A stretch of DNA of 13,418 bases from JBCCGI01 sp039029355 (GTDB taxonomy: Bacteria; Planctomycetota; UBA1135; GCA-002686595): positions 1-13,418 of the forward strand of contig JBCCGI010000148.1 of NCBI GenBank assembly GCA_039029355.1, read 5' to 3'. This document shows positions 6,970-13,418 of the stretch, piece by piece. A program made the position numbers and the translations under genes. The notes under the pieces are model-generated. The model searched no databases and was not told the DNA's origin. It saw only the letters and a program-made list of their open reading frames with translations. The number at the start of each line of letters is the position of its first letter. Position 1 is the stretch's first letter.

Positions 6970-8607
6970 ATGAAGCAGACGCTCTCCGCGCTCCTGACCC
7001 GCACCGCCGCCGCCACCGCCATCGCCGCCGCGCCGCTCGCGGACGGGGCGATCTCCGACTCCCAGGTCGTCGACGACGTGCAGGGCGGCTTCGCCGGCGC
7101 GCTGGACGACGACGACCACTTCGGCACCGCCATCGCGAACCTGGGCGACCTCGACGGGGACGGCGTGCGCGACCTCGCGGTCGGCGCGCCGGACGACGAC
7201 GACGGCGGCCTGTCGGGTTCGGGCGCGGTGTGGATCCTCTTCCTGAACGCCGACGGGACGGTCAAGTCGGAGGCCAAGATCAGCCTCGACGCCGGCGGCT
7301 TCAGCGCGACGCTGCCGAAGCGCTTCGGACGCTCGCTCGCGCGCCTCGGCGACGTGGACGGCGACGGCGTCACCGACCTGGCGGTGGCGAGCGAGGACTA
7401 CGTGCACATCCTCTTCCTGGCGGCCGACGGCTCGGTCGCGGGGCAGACCGACCTCGACTGGATCGGGCTCTATCCGCTGGCGAACGCCGACGCGGTCGTC
7501 GCGGGGCTCGACGACGTGGACGGCGACGGCACGCCCGACCTCGCCGTCCGCGGCGTCGTTTCGGAGCGGCTCTTCCTCGCGCTGCTCCATCCGGACGGCA
7601 GCACGAAGAGCGTCACGCAGTACGACCCGACCTTCGGAACCACCGGCGGCGGCTTCGGCGACGCGCTGGCCTCGGTCGGCGATGTCGACGGCGACGGCGT
7701 GCCCGACCTGGCCGTTGGCGACGCGGACGACACGGCGGGCGGCGCGGTCTGGGTCCTCTTCCTCGACTCCGCGGGCGCGGTGACCGGCTCGCACAAGACG
7801 ACCGCGGACGACCTGGGCTACGGAGGGTTCGGCGAACTCGGCGAGAGCCTCGCGCGCCTGGGCGACGTCGACGGGTCGGGCGCGCCCGACCTCCTGGTAG
7901 GCTCGAACCAGGGCGTGGGCGTGCTGTGGACGCTCTTCCTCGACCCCGATGGGTCGGTGCGCTCGTGGGTCGACTACCAGGCGGCCGACTACGGCCCGAC
8001 CGAGTTTCTCGACGACTTCGGCACCGCGCTCGCGTCGGCGGACGTGGACGGCGACGGCGTGAACGACCTGGTCGTGGGCGCGCCCGACCGCGACGGGGGC
8101 GGCGTGGACCGCGGCGGCGTGCACGTGCTCTTCTACGAGGGCGTCAGCCCGGGCGGCGTCGAGGCCTACCCGGGCTGCGGGCTGAACCCCGCGGGCAGCC
8201 TCCAGGTCGTCGGCGCGCCGGTGCCGGGCGCCACGCTCGGCTTCGAGCTCGACAACCCGCTCGGCACGCAGAACCCCGGCGCGCTCGCCTTCCTGGCGCT
8301 CTCGCCGGCGGGTAGCGCGGACGGGGGCGGTTGCGGCCTGCCGCTGCCGGGCCTGAACCTGGATCCGACGAAGGCCTTCGGCGAGCTGCTGGTCGCGCCG
8401 CCGCTCGCGGCGCAGATCAGCTGGACCGGCTCGGTCTGGCTCGGTCCGGGTCAGCCGGTGACCGTCCCGGTCGAGCTGGCGGGGGGCGTCGAGCTCCTGG
8501 GCGTCAGCTTCGTCGCGCAGGGGCTGCTGCTCGACCCCGGCGCGGGCATCACCGGAACGCAGCCCGTCGGGCTGACGCGCGCGGGCCGGGTCACGATCGG
8601 GAGCTGA
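6970..8607 (+). CDS. Secreted FG-GAP repeat (integrin-like beta-propeller) protein with shared C-terminal domain
   Basis: An exported protein of 545 residues. The N-terminal signal peptide covers about residues 1-27 (MKQTLSALLTRTAAATAIAA). Six FG-GAP blades follow, each with a DxDGDG-type calcium-binding loop starting near residues 60, 128, 182, 238, 299 and 358; a typical unit reads LGDVDGDGVTDLAVA, then a strand like VHILFLAADGSV. Blade 5 has DVDGSGAPDL. Six to seven blades would close a beta-propeller. Residues about 403-545, beginning GCGLNPAGSL, are homologous to the C-terminus of the beta-helix protein at 1791-3320 (shared G-L/V-NP, LGELLV/FGELLV, and the final LGVSFVAQGLLLDPGAG region). 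The ATG at 6970 has no Shine-Dalgarno sequence and is set by the signal peptide. It lies 128 bp after the kinase, so co-transcription is possible. Adhesion or surface binding is the likely role; no enzyme motif was seen. Confidence 0.85.
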   Translation: MKQTLSALLTRTAAATAIAAAPLADGAISDSQVVDDVQGGFAGALDDDDHFGTAIANLGDLDGDGVRDLAVGAPDDDDGGLSGSGAVWILFLNADGTVKSEAKISLDAGGFSATLPKRFGRSLARLGDVDGDGVTDLAVASEDYVHILFLAADGSVAGQTDLDWIGLYPLANADAVVAGLDDVDGDGTPDLAVRGVVSERLFLALLHPDGSTKSVTQYDPTFGTTGGGFGDALASVGDVDGDGVPDLAVGDADDTAGGAVWVLFLDSAGAVTGSHKTTADDLGYGGFGELGESLARLGDVDGSGAPDLLVGSNQGVGVLWTLFLDPDGSVRSWVDYQAADYGPTEFLDDFGTALASADVDGDGVNDLVVGAPDRDGGGVDRGGVHVLFYEGVSPGGVEAYPGCGLNPAGSLQVVGAPVPGATLGFELDNPLGTQNPGALAFLALSPAGSADGGGCGLPLPGLNLDPTKAFGELLVAPPLAAQISWTGSVWLGPGQPVTVPVELAGGVELLGVSFVAQGLLLDPGAGITGTQPVGLTRAGRVTIGS

Positions 8608-8611
8608 GCGG

Positions 8612-9781
8612 CTACGCGTCGACCGCGAAGCGCAGCTCGAGCGACGCCCCGCCGCCCGGCAGGTTGCGCGCGACCAGCTCGCCGCCGTGCGCGGCGACGA
8701 CCTTGCGGGCGACCTCCAGCCCGAGTCCCGCCGAGTCGCGCCGTCCGCGGTGGCGGTGCAGCTCGGCCAGCGCCACGCGTCCGTCGCGCTCCGGCAGCCC
8801 CTCGCCGTCGTCGCGCAGCAGGATCGCGATCCGGTCCTCCTCGCGCTCGGCGCGCAGCTCGACCCGCTTCCGCGCGTACTGGATCGAGTTGAGCAGCAGG
8901 TTCTCGAGCGCGCGCATCAGTCGGCGGCCGTCGGCATGGAGCTCGAGCAGCCCGTCGCCCAGCGCCAGGGTCAGCTCGATCCCGGCCTGCTCGGCGAGGG
9001 GCGCCAGCTCGCGCTGCGCCTCGCGCAGCAGCTCGCCGACCGGGACCGGCTCGAGGTGCAGCGGGTCGCCCGCGTCGAGGCGTGCGATCTCGAGCAGGTC
9101 CTCGGCCAGGTCCTGGACGCGCCGCACCTCGATCGAGGCCGCCGACAGCACCGACGCCAGCGTCGCGCGGCGGCCGGGCTCGTCGAGGTCGTCGAAGAGC
9201 GGCTGGGCGCGATCGAGCGAGACGCCGAGCGCCGTGAGCGGCGTGCGCAGGTCGTGCGACACCTCGGCGATCCACTCGCGCCGCTCGCGGTCGCGCCGCT
9301 CGAGGCGCTCGAGCAGCGTGACGATCGACCCGCGCATCTCGTTCATCGTCCGTGCGAGCGCGGCGATCTCGTCCGTCCCGCGCACCGGGAACGGGCCGGG
9401 GACCGCCTCGGCCTCGGCCGAGCCCAGGGCGGCCACGCGCGTCAGGTCGACGACGCGCCGCGCCGCGAGGCGCGAGACCAGCGCTCCCAGCAGCGCCGCG
9501 AAGAGCACCGCCGTCACCAGCACCGCGGCGACGAGGATCCCGAGATCCGCGGCGGTGAAGTCCGTGAACGACCAGCGCTCCGCCGCGCGCTCGTCCGGCG
9601 TCAGCGATTCGAGGTGGTCGGCGTAGTCGCGCAGCGTGGCGGGGTCGAACCACTCCGGGGCGAGCGTGCCTTCGAGCCAGGTCCACAGCGGGTACGTGCC
9701 CAGGTCGACGACGACCGTAGCCACGAAGACCAGCAGGCCTACGCGGAAGCCCAGGCTGCGGAGGCGCGGGACGCGGCTCAC
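8612..9781 (-). CDS. Two-component sensor histidine kinase, HAMP-containing
   Basis: An inner-membrane sensor kinase of 389 residues. Transmembrane helices lie at about 13-33 and 80-102, enclosing a short periplasmic loop of about 45 residues rich in acidic and aromatic residues. HAMP follows at about 103-155. The dimerisation/phosphoacceptor domain has WIAEVSHDLRTPLTAL with H176. The ATPase domain shows the N box (RALENLLLNSIQYAR), the G1 box (DDGEG) and the G2 box (AGLGLEVARKVVAAHGG). It starts at GTG 9781, overlapping the stop codon of the response-regulator gene by 4 nt (GTGA), so the two are co-translated and form a cognate pair. Its stop is only 4 nt from the convergent FG-GAP gene. The short sensor loop suggests detection of membrane or envelope conditions rather than a bound metabolite (inference). 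The ligand is unknown. Confidence 0.92.
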   Translation of the reverse strand: MSRVPRLRSLGFRVGLLVFVATVVVDLGTYPLWTWLEGTLAPEWFDPATLRDYADHLESLTPDERAAERWSFTDFTAADLGILVAAVLVTAVLFAALLGALVSRLAARRVVDLTRVAALGSAEAEAVPGPFPVRGTDEIAALARTMNEMRGSIVTLLERLERRDRERREWIAEVSHDLRTPLTALGVSLDRAQPLFDDLDEPGRRATLASVLSAASIEVRRVQDLAEDLLEIARLDAGDPLHLEPVPVGELLREAQRELAPLAEQAGIELTLALGDGLLELHADGRRLMRALENLLLNSIQYARKRVELRAEREEDRIAILLRDDGEGLPERDGRVALAELHRHRGRRDSAGLGLEVARKVVAAHGGELVARNLPGGGASLELRFAVDA

Positions 9782-10470
9782 TCGCCCTCCGCCATCTGGT
9801 AGCCGACGCCCCACACGGTGCGCAGGTGCCGCGGATCGGACGGGTTGTCCTCGAGCTTCGCGCGCAGGCGGCGCACGTGGTTGTCCACCGTGCGTTCGTC
9901 GCCTTCGAAGCCGTGGCCCCACACCTGTTCGAGCAGCTGATCGCGGGTCCAGACGCGGCCCGCGTGGCGCAGCAGGAAGAGCAGCAGGTCGAACTCGCGC
10001 GGCTTGAGCGCGACCTCGGCGTCGCCGCGACCGGCGACGCGGCGCTCGGGATCGGCCCAGAGCTCGCCGCTCCGCAGCCGGCCTACCGGCGCGCGCCGGT
10101 CCGCGCGCCGCAGCACGCTGCGCATGCGGGCCAGCAGCTCGGCGAGCTGGAACGGCTTGGCGACGTAGTCGTCGGCGCCGTCGTCGAGGCCCAGCACGAG
10201 CTGGCCGGTCGCCGCGCGCGCGCTCAGCACGACGATCGGCGTGCGGTCGCCGGCCTCGCGCAGCTCGCGGCACAGCTCCAGTCCGTCGGCGTCGGGCAGG
10301 CCGAGGTCCAGCAGCACCAGGTCGAACGAGGCGCGTAGCTGCGCGCGCGCCTCGGCGGCGGACTCGGCGCACTCGACGCGGTAGCCGGCTTCGGACAGCG
10401 AGGCGCGCAGGCCGTCGCGCAGCTGGCCGTCGTCCTCGACCAGGAGCACGCGTGTCGGCGGGGGAGGCAC
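9778..10470 (-). CDS. OmpR/PhoB-family response regulator
   Basis: A 230-residue DNA-binding regulator. The receiver domain spans about residues 6-118, with acidic pocket E12-D13-D14, phosphoacceptor D55 in LVLLDLGLPDADG, S83 in VVLSA and K105 in YVAKPF, all consistent with an active receiver. The C-terminal winged-helix domain (about 130-228) shows PREFDLLLFLLRHAG, DERTVDNHVRRLRAKLE and the terminal VWGVGYQM, typical of Trans_Reg_C. The start is GTG 10470 because the codon aligned with VTRY further upstream is GTC and cannot initiate; a -10-like TACAAA sits 6 nt before the GTG, so the message may be leaderless. It forms an operon with the histidine kinase and is divergent from the amine oxidase at 10604, its likely target along with its own promoter. 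Confidence 0.92.
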   Translation of the reverse strand: MPPPPTRVLLVEDDGQLRDGLRASLSEAGYRVECAESAAEARAQLRASFDLVLLDLGLPDADGLELCRELREAGDRTPIVVLSARAATGQLVLGLDDGADDYVAKPFQLAELLARMRSVLRRADRRAPVGRLRSGELWADPERRVAGRGDAEVALKPREFDLLLFLLRHAGRVWTRDQLLEQVWGHGFEGDERTVDNHVRRLRAKLEDNPSDPRHLRTVWGVGYQMAEGE

Positions 10471-10603
10471 GCCCCGTTTGTAGCGCGTGACGGGCGCGTG
10501 GGCACCCCCGCTTCGCGATTGTGAGACGGGCACACTTTGGTCACATCTTTCGGCTAGCGTTCGGAGACCGCCGCTTTCCGCAGGCCGCACTCCAGGAGCA
10601 CGC
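10471..10603. promoter_or_regulatory. Divergent promoter region between two-component operon and amine oxidase
   Basis: This 133-bp region has three visible signals. TTTGTA at 10477-10482 reads TACAAA on the minus strand, 6 nt before the regulator's GTG. TGTGA (10520-10524) and TCACA (10541-10545) form an inverted repeat with a 16-nt spacer. GACGGGC occurs as a direct repeat at 10489-10495 and 10525-10531, preceded by GT or GA in each copy; OmpR/PhoB regulators usually bind direct repeats, although this 36-bp spacing is longer than usual. AGGAG (10594-10598) is the ribosome binding site of the oxidase gene. Operator function is inference. Confidence 0.4.
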
Positions 10604-12076
10604 ATGGACCGCCGACACCTCCTCCGTCTCGCCGCAACGCTCGCCGCCACCTCGCTCGCCCCGCGGGCCCGCGCCCAGGGGCAGAGCGTGGGCACTCCGC
10701 TGAAGCCTTCCCGTCGCGGGCAGCCGCGCGTGCTCGTGATCGGGGCGGGGATCTCGGGGCTCGCCGCCGCGCAGCGGCTGGTAAGCGAGCTCGGGCTGTC
10801 CGCGCCGGGCCAGGTCGTCGTGCTCGAGGCGCGCGGCCGCATCGGCGGGCGTATCTGTACGGACACCAGCCTCGCGTCGCCGGTCGAGCTGGGCGCGAAC
10901 TGGATCCACGGCTCGGTCGGCAACCCGATCAGCGCGCTCGGCGCGAAGTACGGCGCGAGCACGGTGAACACGAACTACGACTCGGCCGACCTGTACGACT
11001 TCGACGGCTCGCCGGTTCCGTTCGGGGTACAGACCTTCACCTATCTGCAGTTCCTGCAGGCCTATCAGGCGGCGCTGGCCTACATCGGGGGGCTGACCGA
11101 CGACGAGTCGCTCGAGCAGGCCTTCCAGGCGACGGGCGCCGGCGCGGGGTTGGCGCCGGACGCGAAGCGCGTCTTCGACCATTGGAAACAGGGCTCCTTC
11201 GACTCGGGTTGGAGCGCGTCGGGCACCGAGCTCTCGGGCTTCCACCACGACATGGGCGCGGCCTTCGGAGGCGTCGACAAGATCTTCCCGGGCGGCTACG
11301 ACCAGATCCCGACCGGCCTCGCCGCGGGGCTCGACGTGCGCCTGGGGCACGTGGTCGAGCGCATCGACTACAGCGGCCCGCTGGTCTCGGTTCAGACCGA
11401 CCAGGGCGAGTACTGTGCCGAGGCGTGCCTGGTGACGCTGCCGCTCGGCGTGCTGAAGGCCGGGGCGGTGGACTTCGCGCCGATCCTGCCGACGGCCCTG
11501 ACCGAAGCGGTGCAGCGGATGGGCTTCGGCGCCGTGTACAAGCTCATCCTGGAGTTCCCGCAGGTGTTCTGGAACCAGTCGGTGCACTTCGTCGAGTACA
11601 TCTCGCAGACCGCCGGGGAGTCGATGGGGTGGCTCAACGTGGCGCAGTACTCGGGCGCGCCGATCCTCAACACGTGGACCTACGGCGACCACGCGCGGAC
11701 GCTGGAGGCGCTGGGCGAGGTGGAGGCCACCTCGCGCGTGATGGACAAGCTGCGCCAGGTCTTCGGGGCGGGGATCCCGAACCCGACGCAGGTCGTTTCG
11801 ACCGACTGGATGGGCAACGCGTTCACCGGCGGCTCCTACAGCTTCCCGGCGGTCGGCTCGACGCCGGCGGACTACGACCAGTTCCTGGCGCCGCTCCAGG
11901 AGCGGCTGTTCTTCGCGGGCGAGCACACGAGCTCGCTCTATCCGTCCACGGTGCACGGCGCCTATCTCTCCGGGCGCGACGCGGCGGGGCGGATCGTTGG
12001 GCTGACCGAGCTGTCGGCGTCGGCGCCTCCCGGCGCGGGCGGGCGACGCTTCCTGAGCCGGTTGCGCACCCGCTAG
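10604..12076 (+). CDS. Tat-exported FAD-dependent amine oxidase (polyamine-oxidase-like)
   Basis: A 490-residue flavin amine oxidase that oxidises a primary or secondary amine to an imine with release of hydrogen peroxide. The N-terminus MDRRHLLRLAATLAATSLAP is a twin-arginine signal cleaved near ARAQ (residue 25), so the folded, FAD-loaded enzyme is exported to the periplasm. The FAD-binding Rossmann motif is G47-A-G49-I-S-G52 (VLVIGAGISGLAAA), followed by VVLEARGRIGGRI and the ELGANWIHG segment typical of polyamine and spermine oxidases. K313 in VYKLILEFP matches the conserved flavin-proximal lysine. The C-terminal FAD segment is FFAGEHTSSLYPSTVHGAYL. The start at 10604 has AGGAG 5 nt upstream. 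It is divergent from the response regulator, which may control it. The exact substrate (polyamine, tyramine or amino acid) cannot be decided from sequence. Confidence 0.92.
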   Translation: MDRRHLLRLAATLAATSLAPRARAQGQSVGTPLKPSRRGQPRVLVIGAGISGLAAAQRLVSELGLSAPGQVVVLEARGRIGGRICTDTSLASPVELGANWIHGSVGNPISALGAKYGASTVNTNYDSADLYDFDGSPVPFGVQTFTYLQFLQAYQAALAYIGGLTDDESLEQAFQATGAGAGLAPDAKRVFDHWKQGSFDSGWSASGTELSGFHHDMGAAFGGVDKIFPGGYDQIPTGLAAGLDVRLGHVVERIDYSGPLVSVQTDQGEYCAEACLVTLPLGVLKAGAVDFAPILPTALTEAVQRMGFGAVYKLILEFPQVFWNQSVHFVEYISQTAGESMGWLNVAQYSGAPILNTWTYGDHARTLEALGEVEATSRVMDKLRQVFGAGIPNPTQVVSTDWMGNAFTGGSYSFPAVGSTPADYDQFLAPLQERLFFAGEHTSSLYPSTVHGAYLSGRDAAGRIVGLTELSASAPPGAGGRRFLSRLRTR

Positions 12077-12119
12077 CGCGGCGGGCGACGCCGCGGGACC
12101 CGCGCCGGGCCGGCTTTTT
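12077..12119 (+). terminator. GC-rich hairpins plus T-run after the amine oxidase
   Basis: CGCGGC (12077-12082) pairs with GCCGCG (12090-12095) around a 7-nt loop. It is followed by further self-complementary GC sequence (GCCGG-G-CCGGC) that ends directly in five T residues at 12115-12119. The placement just after a stop codon, with a T-run, fits an intrinsic terminator, although the last stem has too small a loop to be drawn perfectly. Confidence 0.5.
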
Positions 12120-12399
12120 CCGAGATGACGTCGGCCGCGTGCCGGGCGGCCGGACACCAACGACGTGCTGGTGCGCGGTCGGCTACCCGCCGGTCGCGCG
12201 CCCGTTCCCTGGACTCTTCCGGGGGCTCGGCCTGCGCCGGGCTCGCGTGCAGGGCGGGGGGAAGCGCAGGCCGTTCGCTGGAGTTGCTCGTCCGTTACCC
12301 GTCGCCGGGGTGGGTCGGACGCGAAGCGCGGGGCCTCGCGCGGCCTCCCGCCCGGTTTGTTGCCCCGCGGCGCGCCGGCGGCGGGGGTAGACTCGCGGT
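12120..12399. promoter_or_regulatory. Non-coding gap with leaderless-type -10 element
   Basis: Together with the terminator above, this makes a 323-bp stretch between genes. Open frames crossing it show only arginine/alanine-rich translation typical of GC-rich noise. The one signal seen is TAGACT at 12388-12393, a -10-like element ending 6 nt before the ATG at 12400; this places the transcription start at or next to the initiation codon and fits a leaderless message, consistent with the lack of a Shine-Dalgarno sequence. TTGTTG (about 12358) is too far for a standard -35. No tRNA-like or riboswitch-like fold was recognised. Confidence 0.4.
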
Positions 12400-13287
12400 A
12401 TGCCCCGCAGCAGCTCCCTTGGAGTGCGGCGCGCGGTCGTGCTGCTCCTCGCGTCGCTCCTCGCCGCGGAAGGCGTCGGGTGCGGCGGGTCCGCCCCCGG
12501 CGAGGTCGAGGCGTGGACGGTTGCCGCGGACTTCGACGGCGAGGCGCTCGCGCCCCGCTCGCGCGGCGCCTGGCGGCGGCTGCTGGTGGCGGAGTCCTTC
12601 GGCGACACCCTGGACCCGTGGACCTGGGGGGCGGTGACGCCGGCGATCGACGCCTGCACCCTCTGGGAGCGCGTAGAGGTGGACGCGCTCGGCGACGTGG
12701 CCGCGCGCGGCACGATCGAGGGGCGCCTTTGGGCGCTCTGCGCGCTCCGCCACGTCGCGCCCGGGGCATACGCGACGCTCGGAGCGGAGCTGGCGGACAG
12801 CCGCGCGCCGGTGCGATTCCGCCATGGGTGCCTCGTCGGAACCGGCGAGGCGCGCGAGTGCTTCGAGCGCGAGGTGCGCGCCGACGACCACCTGCTGCGC
12901 GCCTTCCAGAGCCTGCACGGGTCGCAGGACGGAGAGCGACTCGTCGAGTGGGGAAGGGGGAAGCGCGGGTCGCGCCTCCGCCCGGGCCCCTCGCGCGAGG
13001 CGTTCGAAGCGCTGCTCGACGGCGACCGCATCGAGCAGGACGGGCCGCTGCGGCGGAGCCTGGAGCACCTGCTCGAGCATGAGCCGTTCTGCAGCGTGGC
13101 CGCCCACACGCTGCTCTGGTCCGACACCGCCACGGCGCGGTTTTGGGGCGCGGCGCTGCTGCGCGAGCTCCAGCCGAGCGCGTACGAGGCCGTGCGCCCG
13201 CGCGTCGCCGGAGCCGACCAGCTCGTCCGCTGCGCCGAGCACGGCGAGGTCCGGCTCGACCGCGCGCTCGCGCGGCACGTCGACTAG
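12400..13287 (+). CDS. Predicted lipoprotein of unknown family
   Basis: A 295-residue protein I do not recognise. The N-terminus has basic residues, a hydrophobic stretch (VVLLLASLLA) and G-V-G-C28, a weak lipobox, so an anchored lipoprotein is likely but a soluble secreted protein is possible. The remainder is charged and probably mostly alpha-helical, with W residues near 73-76 (DPWTWGAV) and scattered cysteines in segments such as CTLWERVE, WALCALRHVA, FRHGCLVG and ECFEREVR. Codon bias is strong at third positions, as in the neighbouring genes, which supports real coding. The start at 12400 lacks a Shine-Dalgarno sequence but has a -10-like TAGACT placed for leaderless initiation. The stop TAG (13285-13287) lies inside the target site of the IS481-family element that begins immediately afterwards, so the gene itself appears complete. 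Confidence 0.7.
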   Translation: MPRSSSLGVRRAVVLLLASLLAAEGVGCGGSAPGEVEAWTVAADFDGEALAPRSRGAWRRLLVAESFGDTLDPWTWGAVTPAIDACTLWERVEVDALGDVAARGTIEGRLWALCALRHVAPGAYATLGAELADSRAPVRFRHGCLVGTGEARECFEREVRADDHLLRAFQSLHGSQDGERLVEWGRGKRGSRLRPGPSREAFEALLDGDRIEQDGPLRRSLEHLLEHEPFCSVAAHTLLWSDTATARFWGAALLRELQPSAYEAVRPRVAGADQLVRCAEHGEVRLDRALARHVD

Positions 13288-13288
13288 C
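13283..13288. other. IS481-type target site NCTAGN
   Basis: ACTAGC directly precedes the element's TGTCC end. IS481 of Bordetella pertussis is known to insert at NCTAGN and duplicate 6 bp. The TAG of this site is the stop codon of the upstream gene. A second copy of ACTAGC is expected just beyond the far end of the element, outside the window. Confidence 0.6.
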
Positions 13289-13418
13289 TGTCCTGTCCAA
13301 GTACGTTGTTCACCCGAATCTCCCCGGGATCATGGGGGCTGAACCACCAGTCCCAGACCCCGAGGAGATCGAGTGAAGCTGCATGCTAACGCCAAGACGA
13401 CGCCCAAGACCCGCCAGC
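13289..13418 (+). mobile_element. Left end of an IS481-family insertion sequence (partial)
   Basis: The element starts with TGTCCTGTCCAAGTACGTTG right after an NCTAGN target and contains the start of its transposase gene at 13373. GC content falls clearly below that of the neighbouring genes. The first 25 or so bases would be the terminal inverted repeat; part of this word (ACGTTGTTCA, 13303-13312) recurs inverted at 161-170. The right end lies outside the window. Confidence 0.75.
13373..13418 (+). CDS. IS481-family transposase, N-terminal fragment cut by the window edge
   Basis: Translation from GTG 13373 gives MKLHANAKTTPKTRQ, a close match to the conserved start of IS481-family DDE transposases, in which a helix-turn-helix then follows. 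GAGGAG (13362-13367) lies 5 nt upstream and fixes the start. Only 15 codons are visible, so the catalytic DDE residues cannot be checked. The call rests on recognition of the N-terminal signature together with the element end and target site next to it. Confidence 0.8.
   Translation, partial: MKLHANAKTTPKTRQ

Noticed and set aside
7140..8070. Regularly spaced DNA repeats suggesting a repeat array
   Set aside because: They encode the DxDGDG loops of FG-GAP blades, with spacing of 54-68 codons and diverged DNA; not CRISPR or a tandem DNA repeat.
8451..9686. Alternate minus-strand frame overlapping the histidine kinase
   Set aside because: Low-complexity Arg/Ala translation, whereas the neighbouring frame shows all histidine-kinase boxes.
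10520..10545. CRP-type binding site (TGTGA / TCACA)
   Set aside because: CRP sites have a 6-bp spacer; here it is 16 bp, so only an unspecified inverted repeat is claimed.
12125..12637. Plus-strand open frame across the gap before the lipoprotein gene
   Set aside because: Arg/Ala/Gly/Ser-rich noise with no start signal, and it overlaps the better-supported lipoprotein frame.
10541..13300. Very long open frame on the minus strand opposite the amine oxidase and lipoprotein genes
   Set aside because: The translation is arginine/alanine/proline-rich without motifs, and the plus strand carries clearly recognisable amine oxidase; it is a by-product of GC-rich codon use.
1..13418. Composite transposon carrying the whole window as cargo between inverted element ends
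   Set aside because: The left end is only tentatively related to the right one, the genes share the host-like composition, and an assembly contig broken at repeats would look the same.

Overview
The window is GC-rich (about 70% or more in the genes) and looks like chromosomal DNA of a Planctomycetota-type bacterium. This placement is an inference. It rests on an ECF sigma factor of the TIGR02999 / Sigma70_ECF kind fused in an operon to a Ser/Thr kinase with a TPR tail, on secreted beta-helix and FG-GAP proteins sharing a C-terminal domain, on many starts without Shine-Dalgarno sequences, and on GC content. Myxococcota or Acidobacteriota cannot be excluded. Both edges are distinctly less GC-rich and look like mobile-element ends. 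The right edge is clearly an IS481-family element; the left edge is only probable.

Layout. Positions 1 to about 175 are a low-GC foreign segment that replaces the natural C-terminus of a minus-strand ECF sigma factor (50-733). Divergent from it is a two-gene unit encoding a small cysteine-rich secreted protein (958-1314) and a small lipoprotein (1324-1692), closed by a strong hairpin that may act in both directions. A minus-strand secreted beta-helix protein (1791-3320) is divergent from the sigma factor/kinase operon (3465-3983 and 3980-6841, 4-nt overlap). A secreted six-repeat FG-GAP protein (6970-8607) follows. It converges with only 4 nt to spare on a minus-strand two-component operon: response regulator 9778-10470, then histidine kinase 8612-9781, again with a 4-nt overlap. 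Divergent from the regulator is a Tat-exported flavin amine oxidase (10604-12076). A 323-bp non-coding stretch with a possible terminator and a leaderless-type -10 element precedes an unrecognised lipoprotein (12400-13287). An IS481-family element begins right after its stop codon, at an exact NCTAGN target.

How the parts may work together. The kinase/sigma pair is the most interesting unit. The sigma factor has lost the acidic residues expected in region 2.2 and carries Thr35 where the other sigma factor in this window has Glu34. This fits activation by phosphorylation from the co-translated membrane kinase, as established for EcfP/PknT of Vibrio parahaemolyticus. The two secreted proteins flanking this module share a homologous C-terminal domain of about 120-140 residues and are candidate outputs of the system or cargo of a common secretion or anchoring route. 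The two-component system is divergent from the amine oxidase and probably controls it. No CRISPR array, tRNA or rRNA was seen.
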